DNA of 64,000 nucleotides from CAVQFD01 sp963724695. GTDB taxonomy: Bacteria > Acidobacteriota > Vicinamibacteria > Vicinamibacterales > CAVVIG01. The stretch lies in the NCBI GenBank assembly GCA_963724695.1, contig CAVRVW010000002.1, forward strand, positions 62,001 to 126,000, in the 5' to 3' direction. Below are positions 30,364 through 40,538 of this stretch, piece after piece (position 1 is the stretch's first letter; each line of letters opens with the position of its first letter). A model generated the notes under the pieces. The model saw only the letters and a program-made list of their open reading frames with translations, was not told where the DNA came from and ran no database searches. The translations under genes were made by a program, and so were the position numbers.

Positions 30364-30999
30364 ATGGGTGCGATTGTCGTTGACCTCGGCGCGCGCCTGG
30401 TACGGCGGGAGGGGATCGACGTCCACCTCGCGCCGAAAGCATTCGAGCTGCTGGTCATTCTCATCGAGAATCGGCCGAACGCCGTACCGCACGAGCAACT
30501 GCACGCCGCACTCTGGCCTGGCGTCCATGTCTCCGAGACGAGCCTGGCGGCACTGGTGACGCAGCTTCGCAAGGCACTCGACAATCGCTCTGGCGATGGT
30601 CACGTGATCCGTACGCTGCACCGCATCGGCTACGCGTTCATCGGAGACGCGATCGTCGCCGGCCACACCCCGGTCGCCGGGAGGCCAGTGTGCCGGTTGA
30701 TCTGGCACGGCGGGTCGATAGAGGTGCCAGCCGGCCGCTCGGTGATCGGGCGCGACCGCGGCTGCGCGGTTCAGATCGATGCGGACTCGGTCTCGCGCCA
30801 ACATGCCAGGCTGAACGTGGCAGACCGCGACGTATCAATCGAAGATCTCGGGAGCAAGAACGGCACCTGGGTGGCGGGGGAACGGATCCGCGGCGCGGCG
30901 TCGCTGACCGATGGCATCTCGTTTCGGTTGGGATCGGAGACCATCCGTTTCGAGTTCGTCACCGACGAGCGGCCGACGAAAACGGCCATTCTGCCCTGA
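30364..30999 (+). CDS. Winged-helix (OmpR-type) DNA-binding protein fused to an FHA domain
   Basis: 211 residues. Residues 1-95 form a Trans_reg_C winged helix: FELLVILIENRPNAVPHEQL, LWPGVHVSETSLAALVTQLR, HVIRTLHRIGYAF. Residues 110-205 form an FHA domain with SVIGRDRGCAVQIDADSVSR, QHARL and SKNGTWVAGERI (phosphothreonine-binding Arg, Ser, His and Asn all present). FHA domains dock phosphothreonine, so the product is probably a transcription factor controlled by a Ser/Thr kinase, as in mycobacterial EmbR/PknH. The divergent kinase gene is the obvious partner. EmbR's bacterial activation domain is absent. Confidence 0.9.
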   Translation: MGAIVVDLGARLVRREGIDVHLAPKAFELLVILIENRPNAVPHEQLHAALWPGVHVSETSLAALVTQLRKALDNRSGDGHVIRTLHRIGYAFIGDAIVAGHTPVAGRPVCRLIWHGGSIEVPAGRSVIGRDRGCAVQIDADSVSRQHARLNVADRDVSIEDLGSKNGTWVAGERIRGAASLTDGISFRLGSETIRFEFVTDERPTKTAILP

Positions 31000-31069
31000 C
31001 CGCGTCACAGCAGGCGCCATGATCCACAGCGGGCCGGCGAAACCCGGTCGGGTTGCAGAACGCCGAGTG

Positions 31070-31075
31070 TAGAAT
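31070..31075 (+). promoter_or_regulatory. TAGAAT -10 box upstream of glpK
   Basis: TAGAAT, 51 nt before the GTG start of glpK, in the context GTGTAGAATGCCC that recalls the box before the second kinase. No GlpR operator could be recognised. Confidence 0.4.
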
Positions 31076-31126
31076 GCCCACTCTCTGGTGTCCTGCCAGG
31101 CCGCTGTCGCTCCAGGAGTCAGAACC

Positions 31127-32629
<1,503 letters not shown>

Positions 32630-32630
32630 C

Positions 32631-34191
32631 ATGCGCAGGCCCGACATGCTCGCGCGGCTCGACGAGCGGCACGAATCCCTGGGACATCGTCGTCATCGGC
32701 GGCGGCGCGACAGGCGTCGGCATCGCGGTCGATGCCGCGAGCCGCGGCTACGACGTCCTGCTCCTCGAACAGCACGACTTCGGCAAAGGCACGTCGAGCC
32801 GGAGCACCAAGCTCGTGCACGGCGGCGTGCGCTACCTCGAACAAGGCAACATCGCGCTGGTGATGGAAGCGCTCAAGGAGCGCGGCCTGCTTCGACAGAA
32901 CGCGCCGCACCTGGTGAGCAACCTCGCCTTCGTCGTCCCGAACTACGACTGGTGGGAGGCGCCCTTCTACGGACTGGGACTGAAGATCTACAACGTGCTT
33001 GCCGGCAAGTACGGCTTCGGCACGTCCGAGATCCTGACACGCGAGGAGACGCTGGCACGCCTGCCGACGATCAAGACCGACGGGCTGCGCGGCGGGGTCG
33101 TCTACTACGACGGCCAGTTCGACGATGCGCGGCTGCTGATCAATCTGGCGGAGACCGCCGTCGAGCAGGGCGCGACGCTGGTCAACTACGTGCGCGTCGT
33201 GGCGATCACCAAGGGCGCCGACGGCTTCGTCGACGGCATCGTCGCGGCCGATCAGGAAACCGGGCGGCAGTGGACCATCACGGCGCGCGTGGTCGTCAAC
33301 GCGACCGGCGCGTTCTCGGACTCGGTGCGGCGGCTGGCCGAGCCCGACGCTGAGACGCTGATCGCGCCGAGCCAGGGCATTCACCTCGTGTTCGACCACT
33401 CCTTTCTGTCCTCCGAGTCGGCGATCATGGTGCCGCACACGTCGGACGGCCGGGTGATGTTCGCGATTCCGTGGCACGGTCACACGCTCGTCGGCACGAC
33501 CGACACGCCGATTACGACGCCGACACTCGAGCCGCGGCCGCTGGAGGAGGAGATCGAGTTCATCCTCGAGACGGCCGGCCGCTATCTGCACAAGTCACCG
33601 ACTCGAGACGACGTCTTGAGCGTGTTCGTCGGCATCCGTCCGCTCGTCAAGAGCGGCGACGGCAAGCTGACAGCGGCGCTGTCGCGCGACCACACGATCC
33701 ACATCGATGCCTCGGGGCTGCTGACGACGACCGGCGGCAAGTGGACGACCTACCGGAACATGGCGGAGCACACCGTGGATCAGGCGGCCGACTTCGCGCG
33801 TCTGGAGGAGCGGCCGTGCGTGACGCGCACGCTCAACATCCACGGATACCACTCCAACGCGGATCGGTTTGGCGCGCTCAGCGTGTACGGATCCGACGCG
33901 CCAGCGATTCAGGAGCTGATGCGGACCACACCGTCGCTGGCGGCGCCGCTCCACGCACGGCTGCCGTACACCGGCGCCGAAGTCGTGTGGGCCGCCCGCC
34001 ACGAGATGGCCCGGACTGTCGAGGACGTGCTCGCGCGCCGCACGCGGTCGCTGTTCCTCAACGCGCGCGCGGCGGAAGCGATGGCGCCAGAGGTTGCGCG
34101 GCTGATGGCCGGCGAGCTTGGCTGGGACTCATCGCGCCAGGCTGCGGAAGTATCCGCATTCTCCGCTCTTGCAAAGGGATATCAGCTCTAA
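32631..34191 (+). CDS. glpD: Glycerol-3-phosphate dehydrogenase, FAD-dependent (one frameshift)
   Basis: Oxidises glycerol 3-phosphate to dihydroxyacetone phosphate at the membrane and passes electrons to quinone. FAD-binding VVIGGGATGVGIAVDAASRG is followed by GTSSRSTKLVHGGVRYLEQG, NATGAFSDSVRRLA, GTTDTPITT, FVGIRPLVKSGDG and TTTGGKWTTYRNMAE, all GlpD signatures. The C-terminal domain (ARHEMARTVEDVLARRTRSL) is complete. ATG 32631 plus one frame change near 32675 gives about 520 residues. Together with glpK it makes a two-gene glycerol route into glycolysis; no facilitator glpF is seen here. Confidence 0.93.
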
Positions 34192-34197
34192 CGGTCT

Positions 34198-35043
34198 CTA
34201 CTTGACGACGGGGTTTGCCGCGTCCTGGCTCCAGTCCTGCCAGGAACCAACGTAGACATGTGCGGGCAGGCCAACGGAGCTGGCCGCCCACGCCATCAGG
34301 CTGGCCCGCATGCCGACGGCACAGTAGGTGACGACCTGCTGGCCCGGCTTGACTCCCGCCTTCGCGAACAGCGCCCGGAGCTCGTCCGGCGACTTCCACT
34401 TCAGCGTCTTCTGATCGACGAAGAGATCCTGCCAGAGGATAAACGTCGCGCCAGGCAGGCGCCCTGCATCCCATTCGCGCGTGGTGCGGACGTCCAGCAG
34501 CGCGACGTCCGGCGCTTTCAGGTGACCGCGCACCCACGCCGCGTTGACCGCATGCTCGCCGGCCGAGCGCACTGTCAGCTTGCCGGTGGCCGCTGGCGGT
34601 GCCGTCGTGGAGACAGGCCGGCCTTCGGATCGCCACAGCTCCATGCTGCCGTCGAGCATCGACACGTCGGCGCCGTGGCCCACCGAGGCGATCACGGTGT
34701 AGAGCCATCCGGTGGTCATCGGGCTGTCGCCGTAGAGAACCAGCCTCACGCCGTCCACGACGCCCGCCTTCTCGAGCACTCGCGCGATCGCGTCAGGCGT
34801 CTTGATCTGGTGCCGGCCTGCGGTCATGTCGAGCGTGTCGTCGTGCTCCACGAACGTGGCGCCCGGGATGTGGCCGCGGTCGTAGCCCGCACGGCTGCCC
34901 GTGGCCACCACGCGGACCTTCGGGTCGGTCAGGTGCTCCTGCACCCAGGCGGTGGAGACGAGCGACCTGGCGGCAGGCGTTTGCGCATGGACCGGGGCGC
35001 TCAAAGCGACGGCGATCAGCGAAAGCATGAACAGGCGATGCAT
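34198..35043 (-). CDS. Exported thiosulfate/3-mercaptopyruvate sulfurtransferase (tandem rhodanese)
   Basis: An intact protein of 281 residues with a signal peptide (LSLIAVALSAPVHAQT). There are two rhodanese domains: an inactive N-terminal one (STAWVQEHLTDPKVRVVATG, YDRGHIPGATFVEHDD) and a C-terminal one with the catalytic cysteine loop YCAVGMRASLMAW. It would move sulfane sulfur from thiosulfate or mercaptopyruvate to an acceptor in the periplasm. ATG 35043 follows AGGAG. It is convergent with glpD, 6 bp apart, and follows the PepSY membrane protein on the same strand with a 12-bp gap. Confidence 0.9.
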   Translation of the reverse strand: MHRLFMLSLIAVALSAPVHAQTPAARSLVSTAWVQEHLTDPKVRVVATGSRAGYDRGHIPGATFVEHDDTLDMTAGRHQIKTPDAIARVLEKAGVVDGVRLVLYGDSPMTTGWLYTVIASVGHGADVSMLDGSMELWRSEGRPVSTTAPPAATGKLTVRSAGEHAVNAAWVRGHLKAPDVALLDVRTTREWDAGRLPGATFILWQDLFVDQKTLKWKSPDELRALFAKAGVKPGQQVVTYCAVGMRASLMAWAASSVGLPAHVYVGSWQDWSQDAANPVVK

Positions 35044-35055
35044 GCAGGCTCCTTC

Positions 35056-36681
35056 TTAGATTTGCGATTTCCGATTTCCGATTTGCGATATGAGCGGTTC
35101 AACAACCAGGTCCTCGTCGGGAACGTCGAGCCGCGCTCGAACGAGGGGCGCCAGCTTGCGGGCAAGCACGCGCCACGTCAGCACGATGGACGTCATGCAA
35201 AGTGCCGTTCCTCCAAGCATCAGCGTGATGACGACGATGTCCCACAGCGGCCGGTGCGCGTAGAGCCACGGAAAATCGAGCGAGTGCAGCCCGTGGTAGA
35301 GCCAACGGCTCACCCAGTTGCGCGCGTTGTAGGCGCCGACGACGCGCGCGGTGGCGGGATCGATGTAGTACCGAGAGGCCGCCGCGTCGTTCATGCGGAC
35401 GTACACGACTGGCAGCGGACGTTCGGACCGCCGATCCAGGTAATACGCGTCGTACTCGTGCATGAGGCGGAGCTCCGACAGGTGTTCGCCTGCCGCCAGC
35501 CGCACGACGCGCATGACGTCCTCGGGATCGAACCCCGATACGGCGGGGCCGGCGACCGGAACGATCCGCGTCTCGCCCCGGCCGTTCGAGGCCAGATACA
35601 CGGCCTGACCATCGAACGCGCTGAGCTCCAGCTCTTTTACCTCGAAATCACGCAGCTCGGCGACGGCCTGGCGCGGATGCTTCGCGGAATACGCCGACAG
35701 GGGAACCGGCGCCGCGCCGCGAAGAGCCGTCGCGAGGTCCGGCGCGCCGACGCCATCCCGCGACGCCCGCGGCACGGCCAGGTCCGCCAGCCGATCCATG
35801 ATCGGGAATGGCCCCATCGACAGCAGCCCGCTGAACGCCCAGGTGGTGGTCACCACGCCGAAGAAGAGGCCGGCGATCGCGTGCCACCGCTTCCAGCCGC
35901 GGTACGGAATGGCCGTCGGCGTGCCGGCGTGCCTGTACCGCTTTCGCGGCGAGTACATCCAGACGACGATCACGACCCCCAGCAGGGCCGAGAGCGTTCC
36001 GACGAGCGACGAGTAGACGACGACGGAGAACCATTCCTGCTGATGCTTCCGCAGCGGCGTGAAGTAGAGCCAGTGGGGGATGGCGCCCAGGTACGCCCAG
36101 AAACGCGAGGCGGTCGTCGTGTACTGCACCACCTCGCCGCTTCGGCCGTTCACGTAGACCTGCTGCCCGTCGGGCCACGAGTACTTGAAGAGCGGCCGCA
36201 GCGACCGGAGGGCGCCGACGGTCCATTGATCGACCTCTTCGATCGACGCCTTCGCCGCCTCTTCCTGCGGACGGCCAGACCACCGCGCGGCGGCCCGGTC
36301 CATCATGGCCGCGTCGACCACCCGCTGCTCGGTGCCATCGTCGGCGTAGACGATCGTGGGCGGGCCGCCGCGTCGTCCGGGCCCGCTTCCGGCGGCGATG
36401 CGATAGACGGGGCGGCCGTCGAAGGTCGTGAGATGCGGTGGAGAAGGAGGCGCCTCGGCCCCGGCCGCGGCGAGGGCTTCGGCTGCGTCCAACTGGATGG
36501 CGGCGGCGTTCAAGGCAGGCGCGCGCTGCAGGCGATCTTCGGACGTCACCTCCGGAAAGCTCCAGTACATCATGACGATGCCGGAGACGAACCAGAGGAG
36601 GAACAGGGCGGAGAGCGCCACGCCCAGCCACCGGTGGACGAAGATCAGCGTTCGCTTGAGCGCAGTCGCTACGCGTGGCAT
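35056..36681 (-). CDS. PepSY-associated transmembrane protein
   Basis: 541 residues with the layout of the PepSY_TM family (iron-regulated membrane protein/flavin-reductase-like subunits): first helix IFVHRWLGVALSALFLLWFV preceded by a conserved His, a periplasmic PepSY region (YRIAAGSGPGRRGGPPTIVY), helices VVYSSLVGTLSALLGVVIVV and AIAGLFFGVVTTTWAFSGLL, and a last helix VITLMLGGTALCMTSIVLTW. Histidines near helices suggest heme binding and transmembrane electron transfer (inference). The last ten residues are encoded by a heptamer repeat and are probably not functional sequence. Confidence 0.85.
   Translation of the reverse strand: MPRVATALKRTLIFVHRWLGVALSALFLLWFVSGIVMMYWSFPEVTSEDRLQRAPALNAAAIQLDAAEALAAAGAEAPPSPPHLTTFDGRPVYRIAAGSGPGRRGGPPTIVYADDGTEQRVVDAAMMDRAAARWSGRPQEEAAKASIEEVDQWTVGALRSLRPLFKYSWPDGQQVYVNGRSGEVVQYTTTASRFWAYLGAIPHWLYFTPLRKHQQEWFSVVVYSSLVGTLSALLGVVIVVWMYSPRKRYRHAGTPTAIPYRGWKRWHAIAGLFFGVVTTTWAFSGLLSMGPFPIMDRLADLAVPRASRDGVGAPDLATALRGAAPVPLSAYSAKHPRQAVAELRDFEVKELELSAFDGQAVYLASNGRGETRIVPVAGPAVSGFDPEDVMRVVRLAAGEHLSELRLMHEYDAYYLDRRSERPLPVVYVRMNDAAASRYYIDPATARVVGAYNARNWVSRWLYHGLHSLDFPWLYAHRPLWDIVVITLMLGGTALCMTSIVLTWRVLARKLAPLVRARLDVPDEDLVVEPLISQIGNRKSQI
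35059..35089. repeat. Heptamer tandem repeat (GATTTSC) in the 3' end of the PepSY gene
   Basis: Four units GATTTGC, GATTTCC, GATTTCC, GATTTGC plus GAT. It lies just inside the stop codon (35056-35058) and encodes the terminal SQIGNRKSQI. AT-rich heptamer arrays of this kind are unlike the surrounding GC-rich coding sequence. Confidence 0.75.
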
Positions 36682-36824
36682 GCAGCCGTCGACGTGCCGA
36701 GGATATCAGGAGGAGGTGATCCGTGCCGCGGGTGTCGCGAAAAGGGCCATGACCGTCAGCCCCACTATTATTATCGCGCCAATACAGCCACCGTTCAAGA
36801 CTGGTTGTTGGGCGGCGAGACCGG

Positions 36825-36830
36825 TATCAT
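36825..36830 (+). promoter_or_regulatory. TATCAT -10-like box, 9 nt before a GTG start
   Basis: TATCAT followed after 9 nt by GTG 36840, another short-leader arrangement without a Shine-Dalgarno. It is a weaker match than the TAGAAT boxes. Confidence 0.35.
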
Positions 36831-36839
36831 CGCCGGTCC

Positions 36840-38588
36840 GTGTCGAAACGCCAGCGTAGTGGTCGCCGGAAAACGCACGACACCCGGCGCGTGTCGAGGC
36901 CGATCCGCACCGCTGCGACTGTACAGGCCGCTTCGGCGCCCGAGAACACCGGCTCTGCGGACGATCGATTAGCGCGCCTCCTCGACACGCCGTTCCTCGC
37001 ACGAGTGGTGCCGCACCTTGCGCCAGAGACCCTGCATCAGCTCATTCGACACCGCGGACTCGACGCGTGCGAAGCGCTCGTCACCGCTGCGACACCCGCG
37101 CAGCTGACGTCGGTGCTCGACCTCGATCTGTGGCCCCATACGCAGCCAGGCCACGACGAACGGTTCGATGTGGACCGATTCGGCGAATGGGTCGAGGTCC
37201 TGGTGGAGGCCGGAGATGCCATAGCGGCACGGACCGTCGCTGCCCTCGACCAGAGCCTGGTGATTGCCGGGCTCTCCCGTTACGTGCGTGTCTTCGATCC
37301 AGGCACCTTCGAGCCGACCGCGGCCAGCGATGATGCGCCCCTGGATGTCGGCGTGACGGCGTTCAGGGGCCTCCAGTGTGAGCTCGAAGGGTATGTGGTG
37401 CGCGCGAGGCGAACCGACGCCTGGGACGCGATCGTGGCGCTGCTCCTCGCGCTCGCGGCCGAACATCCGGACGGCTTCCAGGCCGTGATGCAGGGCTGCC
37501 GACGGCTCTCCAACTCCGCGCCGGAGGTCGACGGCCTCGACGATCTGCTGATGGCGCCGGAACAGCAACTGCACGAGGTAGCGCTGGAGCGAGAAAGCCG
37601 TCGAACGCGGCAGGGATACTCCACGCCGGCCGACGCGCGAGCCTTCCTCCAGATGGCGAGACAGCCGCGACACCAGCGGGAGGACAAGAGCAACCCGATC
37701 GCTGTCGCCTACTTTCGAGGCGCCGACGAAGCGTTGGAGTCAGCCGAGCTGCACACGCCACCAGGAGGACTCGCCCCGGAATCGTCGACGCCTGCGACCG
37801 ACCTCGAAACGATCGACGGCGTCGTCGATCTGCTCGCTGAGGCTGGCCTGGTACCGCAGCGGCCCCTGGCGCTGCTGGATGGCGCGACGGATCAACCGTC
37901 GCGCCTCGCCGAGATACGGCCGCTGATGGCGCATCTCCGCGACACGGACCACACGGCATATCACAGGCGAACTCGAGAGCTGGCGTTTCTCGCCAATACG
38001 CTCATGGCCGGCTGCTCTGTGCAGTCAAGGGCCTTTACGGCGCAGGAAGCCTCCGATGCGGCCGTCAGCGTCTGCAACCTGGGTCTCGAGCACTGGCCAG
38101 CGCGTTGGCCCGATGCTCCGACGCGTCACGCGGCGGCCGGCCCCGGCGCGACGTTGCCCCACACGTTCCTGGTCGAACACGACCTCGTGATGGCGTTCGA
38201 GGTGGGTTGGGCGGTGTTGCACGAGGAGGTCAGCATGTTCGTGGCCGATCGCCTCATCGCGACGCTGACCGATCTCCGATGTGCTGATACCGAGATCCAG
38301 AGGGGATTGCACGCCATGCGGCGCGAGCTCGCGAAAGCGCGTCACGCGGGCACGCCGTGGCGCAGGCGAGACGCCCTCAGTGAGCTCGCGATGCTGGATG
38401 TGACTGCCTGGGTCAGCGTGGTCGGACTCTTGGGCGAATGTCCCGTGCTGCCAGCGGCGCTGACGGCGATCCTCGAGGGTCACACCGGGGCGGTCAGCGC
38501 GACGGCGTTCGACTTCATTTCCACGACCGATCAGATTCGCCAGGTCCAGGCGTTCATGGCGAAGCTTCCCGATGTACTCCTCCGCTGA
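36840..38588 (+). CDS. DUF6178 family protein
   Basis: An intact protein of 582 residues, soluble and helix-rich, with a basic N-terminal tail (SKRQRSGRRKTHDTRR). The conserved opening LLDTPFLARVVPHLAPETLH, LIRHRGLDACEALV and LTSVLDLDLWP matches the DUF6178 group as I recall it; a middle ALLLALAAEHPDGFQAVMQG and late AYHRRTRELAFLANTLMAG follow. No catalytic motif or membrane segment is visible. No gene within 2 kb offers a functional clue. Function unknown. Confidence 0.75.
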   Translation: MSKRQRSGRRKTHDTRRVSRPIRTAATVQAASAPENTGSADDRLARLLDTPFLARVVPHLAPETLHQLIRHRGLDACEALVTAATPAQLTSVLDLDLWPHTQPGHDERFDVDRFGEWVEVLVEAGDAIAARTVAALDQSLVIAGLSRYVRVFDPGTFEPTAASDDAPLDVGVTAFRGLQCELEGYVVRARRTDAWDAIVALLLALAAEHPDGFQAVMQGCRRLSNSAPEVDGLDDLLMAPEQQLHEVALERESRRTRQGYSTPADARAFLQMARQPRHQREDKSNPIAVAYFRGADEALESAELHTPPGGLAPESSTPATDLETIDGVVDLLAEAGLVPQRPLALLDGATDQPSRLAEIRPLMAHLRDTDHTAYHRRTRELAFLANTLMAGCSVQSRAFTAQEASDAAVSVCNLGLEHWPARWPDAPTRHAAAGPGATLPHTFLVEHDLVMAFEVGWAVLHEEVSMFVADRLIATLTDLRCADTEIQRGLHAMRRELAKARHAGTPWRRRDALSELAMLDVTAWVSVVGLLGECPVLPAALTAILEGHTGAVSATAFDFISTTDQIRQVQAFMAKLPDVLLR

Positions 38589-38604
38589 GAAGGCGCCAGG
38601 GTCG

Positions 38605-39078
38605 CTACGGATGAATCGCCGCGCGGCCCTCCCCGGTCCGACGGAGCGTCGCCCAATTGTGCGTGGCCACGGAAGCCACCACGCCGTTCAGGGCGAGCAT
38701 GGTCAGGATGGCTGCGGTTCTGTTCCTCTTCCACAACCGCTCGGCGACCAGGATGGAGCTGGCGGTCGTTGCGGCTTTCACCGTCCAGAGCGCCGCGGAA
38801 TTGCCGGCGATGCCGCGCATCAGCGGATTCAGCTCTCTGGCGCCTTGCGACAGCCCCCGCGTCGTGGAGTATGCGTCGTAGACCTGTAATCCAGCCAGGC
38901 TGACGTACAGCACCGGCAGCGCCGCGGGCCGGCGAGCCTTGTCGATTGGCGGGAGTGTCGGGGACGAAGGAGCGCTGTCGTCAGGGGTGATGATGGGGAC
39001 CGGATCGGGCTCTGCCCCGGGCACCGTCCCAACGCTCACGACAACGCACGAGACGAGGAGAGCGGCACACAGAGGCAT
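38605..39078 (-). CDS. Small membrane protein (DUF5658-like)
   Basis: 157 residues. A signal or anchor segment (PLCAALLVSCVVVSVGTV), a Pro-rich linker, then the phrase YDAYSTTRGLSQGARELNP and LMRGIAGNSAALWTVKAATT, and a last helix AAILTMLALNGVVASVAT. The D-x-x-STxxGLxxGxxExNPL pattern is shared with small DUF5658-type membrane proteins, whose role is unknown. ATG 39078 has AGGAG 8 nt upstream. It is convergent with the DUF6178 gene, 16 bp apart. Confidence 0.65.
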   Translation of the reverse strand: MPLCAALLVSCVVVSVGTVPGAEPDPVPIITPDDSAPSSPTLPPIDKARRPAALPVLYVSLAGLQVYDAYSTTRGLSQGARELNPLMRGIAGNSAALWTVKAATTASSILVAERLWKRNRTAAILTMLALNGVVASVATHNWATLRRTGEGRAAIHP

Positions 39079-39202
39079 CCTGGTGCTCCTTGATGTCACC
39101 CGGCGCCACGCGCGGGCGCTCGAGAAGGAGCGAACCCCATGCCGGAACGGTCATCACCGGACCGCTCCGCCCACGCGCACTTGCGGCGCCGGCTCCGTGA
39201 GC

Positions 39203-39247
39203 GAGTCGGGTTACCCGCCGACAAATGTCAGCGGGAACCCGGACTCG
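39203..39247 (-). terminator. Long imperfect hairpin downstream of an NHL-propeller gene
   Basis: Arms CGAGTCGGGTTACCCGC and GCGGGAACCCGGACTCG pair with two single-base bulges around a 12-nt loop, 24 bp past the NHL gene stop (39271, minus). No clear T-tract follows, so termination is plausible but not certain. Confidence 0.5.
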
Positions 39248-39270
39248 AGATACTAGAGCGGCCTTCAATA

Positions 39271-40425
39271 TCACTTCACGGAATACTTGGTGAACGCGCC
39301 GCCGGCCTGGGTCATCGAGTTCGGCCCTTCCGCCGCGAACACGTTGCCGTCCGCGTCAACCGCAACGCCTTCCCCTGCCGCGCCCTGACCCAGGCGATCT
39401 TCGCGCTCGAAGGGCGGGATGAACTGGGTGATGCGGTCTTCGTCGAGGGGACCGATGCGCACGCCGTTGCGCCAGTTCGTGTGGTTCAGCGGGCCGGACT
39501 CCGAGTCGATCGCGTAGACCGTGTCGCCCTTGATGAAGATCCCGCTGATACGTCCGTACATGTAGCGCGACTCGAGGTACTTGCCCTCCTGGTCGAAGAT
39601 CTCGATCCGGTGGTTGCCCCGGTCCGCCACCCAGAGGCGGCCCTTCGCGTCGAACACCATGGCGTGGGGCGTCCGGAACTCGCCGTGAAGCAGGCCGATC
39701 TTCCCCCACGACTTGACGAACTTGCCTTGCGCGGTGAACTTGCTGATCCGGGCTGTGGCGCCGCGCTTGAGGCCTTCGGCGATCGCGGCGTTGGTGGTCA
39801 TGCCCTGGCCGTCGTGCCCGTCGGACACGTAGATGCTGCCGTCGGGCCCGACCACGACGTCGTTGGGCTGGTTGAACTGGCCGTCGGCGTTGCCGGGCTT
39901 GCCGGCGATGCCGAGGCTCAGCAGCTTCTCGCCCTTCGAGCTGAACTTGTGGACCTGGTGCCCCTTGGTGCCCGCCTCGTTGCCCGCGAAGTCGGCGATC
40001 CACACGTTGCCCTGCCTGTCCACGTGGATGCCGTGCGGCGTCACCATGACGCCCTTGCCGAAGTTCGCGAGCACCGCGCCGGTCCGTCGGTCGAACTTGA
40101 AGATCGGATCGACCACGTTGTTGTCGCAGCTGACCGGACCGCCGCCGGCCGTACCCGCGCCGCAACGCTCGTACGCCCAGACGTTGCCGTCGATTGGGTC
40201 GATGTCGATGCCGGCCGACGTGCCCCACTTCCGGCCCGCGGGCAGCTGACCCCAGTTGCGCGTCACAACGGGGGCCGGATTTGGCAGCCCCACGCCCGTG
40301 ATGGGACTCGCGACGATCGTTTTTCCAGGGGCCTGGGCTTGCACCTTGGTATCGGTGTCCCAGGTCGTCATGAGGAAAGCGGCGCCAGCGCCGAGGGCAT
40401 ACAAGAGGATTCGTGACAGTGACAT
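39271..40425 (-). CDS. Exported NHL-repeat six-bladed propeller protein
   Basis: 384 residues. A signal peptide (ILLYALGAGAAFLM) precedes the family opening NWGQLPAGRKWGTSAGIDID and repeats of the form FGKGVMVTPHGIHVDRQGNV, FNQPNDVVVGPDGSIYVSDG, FRTPHAMVFDAKGRLWVADR, ending AGEGVAVDADGNVFAAEG. It is a full-length paralogue of the gene at 56579 and shares the RNWGxLPAGRxWG start and a CGAG/CGAN cysteine element. NHL propellers of this type resemble the lyase half of peptidylglycine amidating enzyme, but enzyme activity is not shown. ATG 40425 follows AAAGGAG. Confidence 0.85.
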   Translation of the reverse strand: MSLSRILLYALGAGAAFLMTTWDTDTKVQAQAPGKTIVASPITGVGLPNPAPVVTRNWGQLPAGRKWGTSAGIDIDPIDGNVWAYERCGAGTAGGGPVSCDNNVVDPIFKFDRRTGAVLANFGKGVMVTPHGIHVDRQGNVWIADFAGNEAGTKGHQVHKFSSKGEKLLSLGIAGKPGNADGQFNQPNDVVVGPDGSIYVSDGHDGQGMTTNAAIAEGLKRGATARISKFTAQGKFVKSWGKIGLLHGEFRTPHAMVFDAKGRLWVADRGNHRIEIFDQEGKYLESRYMYGRISGIFIKGDTVYAIDSESGPLNHTNWRNGVRIGPLDEDRITQFIPPFEREDRLGQGAAGEGVAVDADGNVFAAEGPNSMTQAGGAFTKYSVK

Positions 40426-40538
40426 GGCAGCTCCTTTGTTCCGGTCCGATAGTAGAGCCGAGATACACGGCCGGACGCAAGTGCCGTTTGCGGCATGCGC
40501 TCGTGGCGACGTGACGGCTGGCGAGCCGTGCTGGGCGG

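Noticed and set aside
35059..35089. CRISPR-like repeat array
   Set aside because: Units are 7 bp and contiguous, with no spacers and no cas genes in the window.
34258..36972. A 904-codon plus-strand open frame opposite the rhodanese and PepSY genes
   Set aside because: Arg/His/Gly-rich shadow frame without start-site signals or motifs; both genes on the other strand are well supported.
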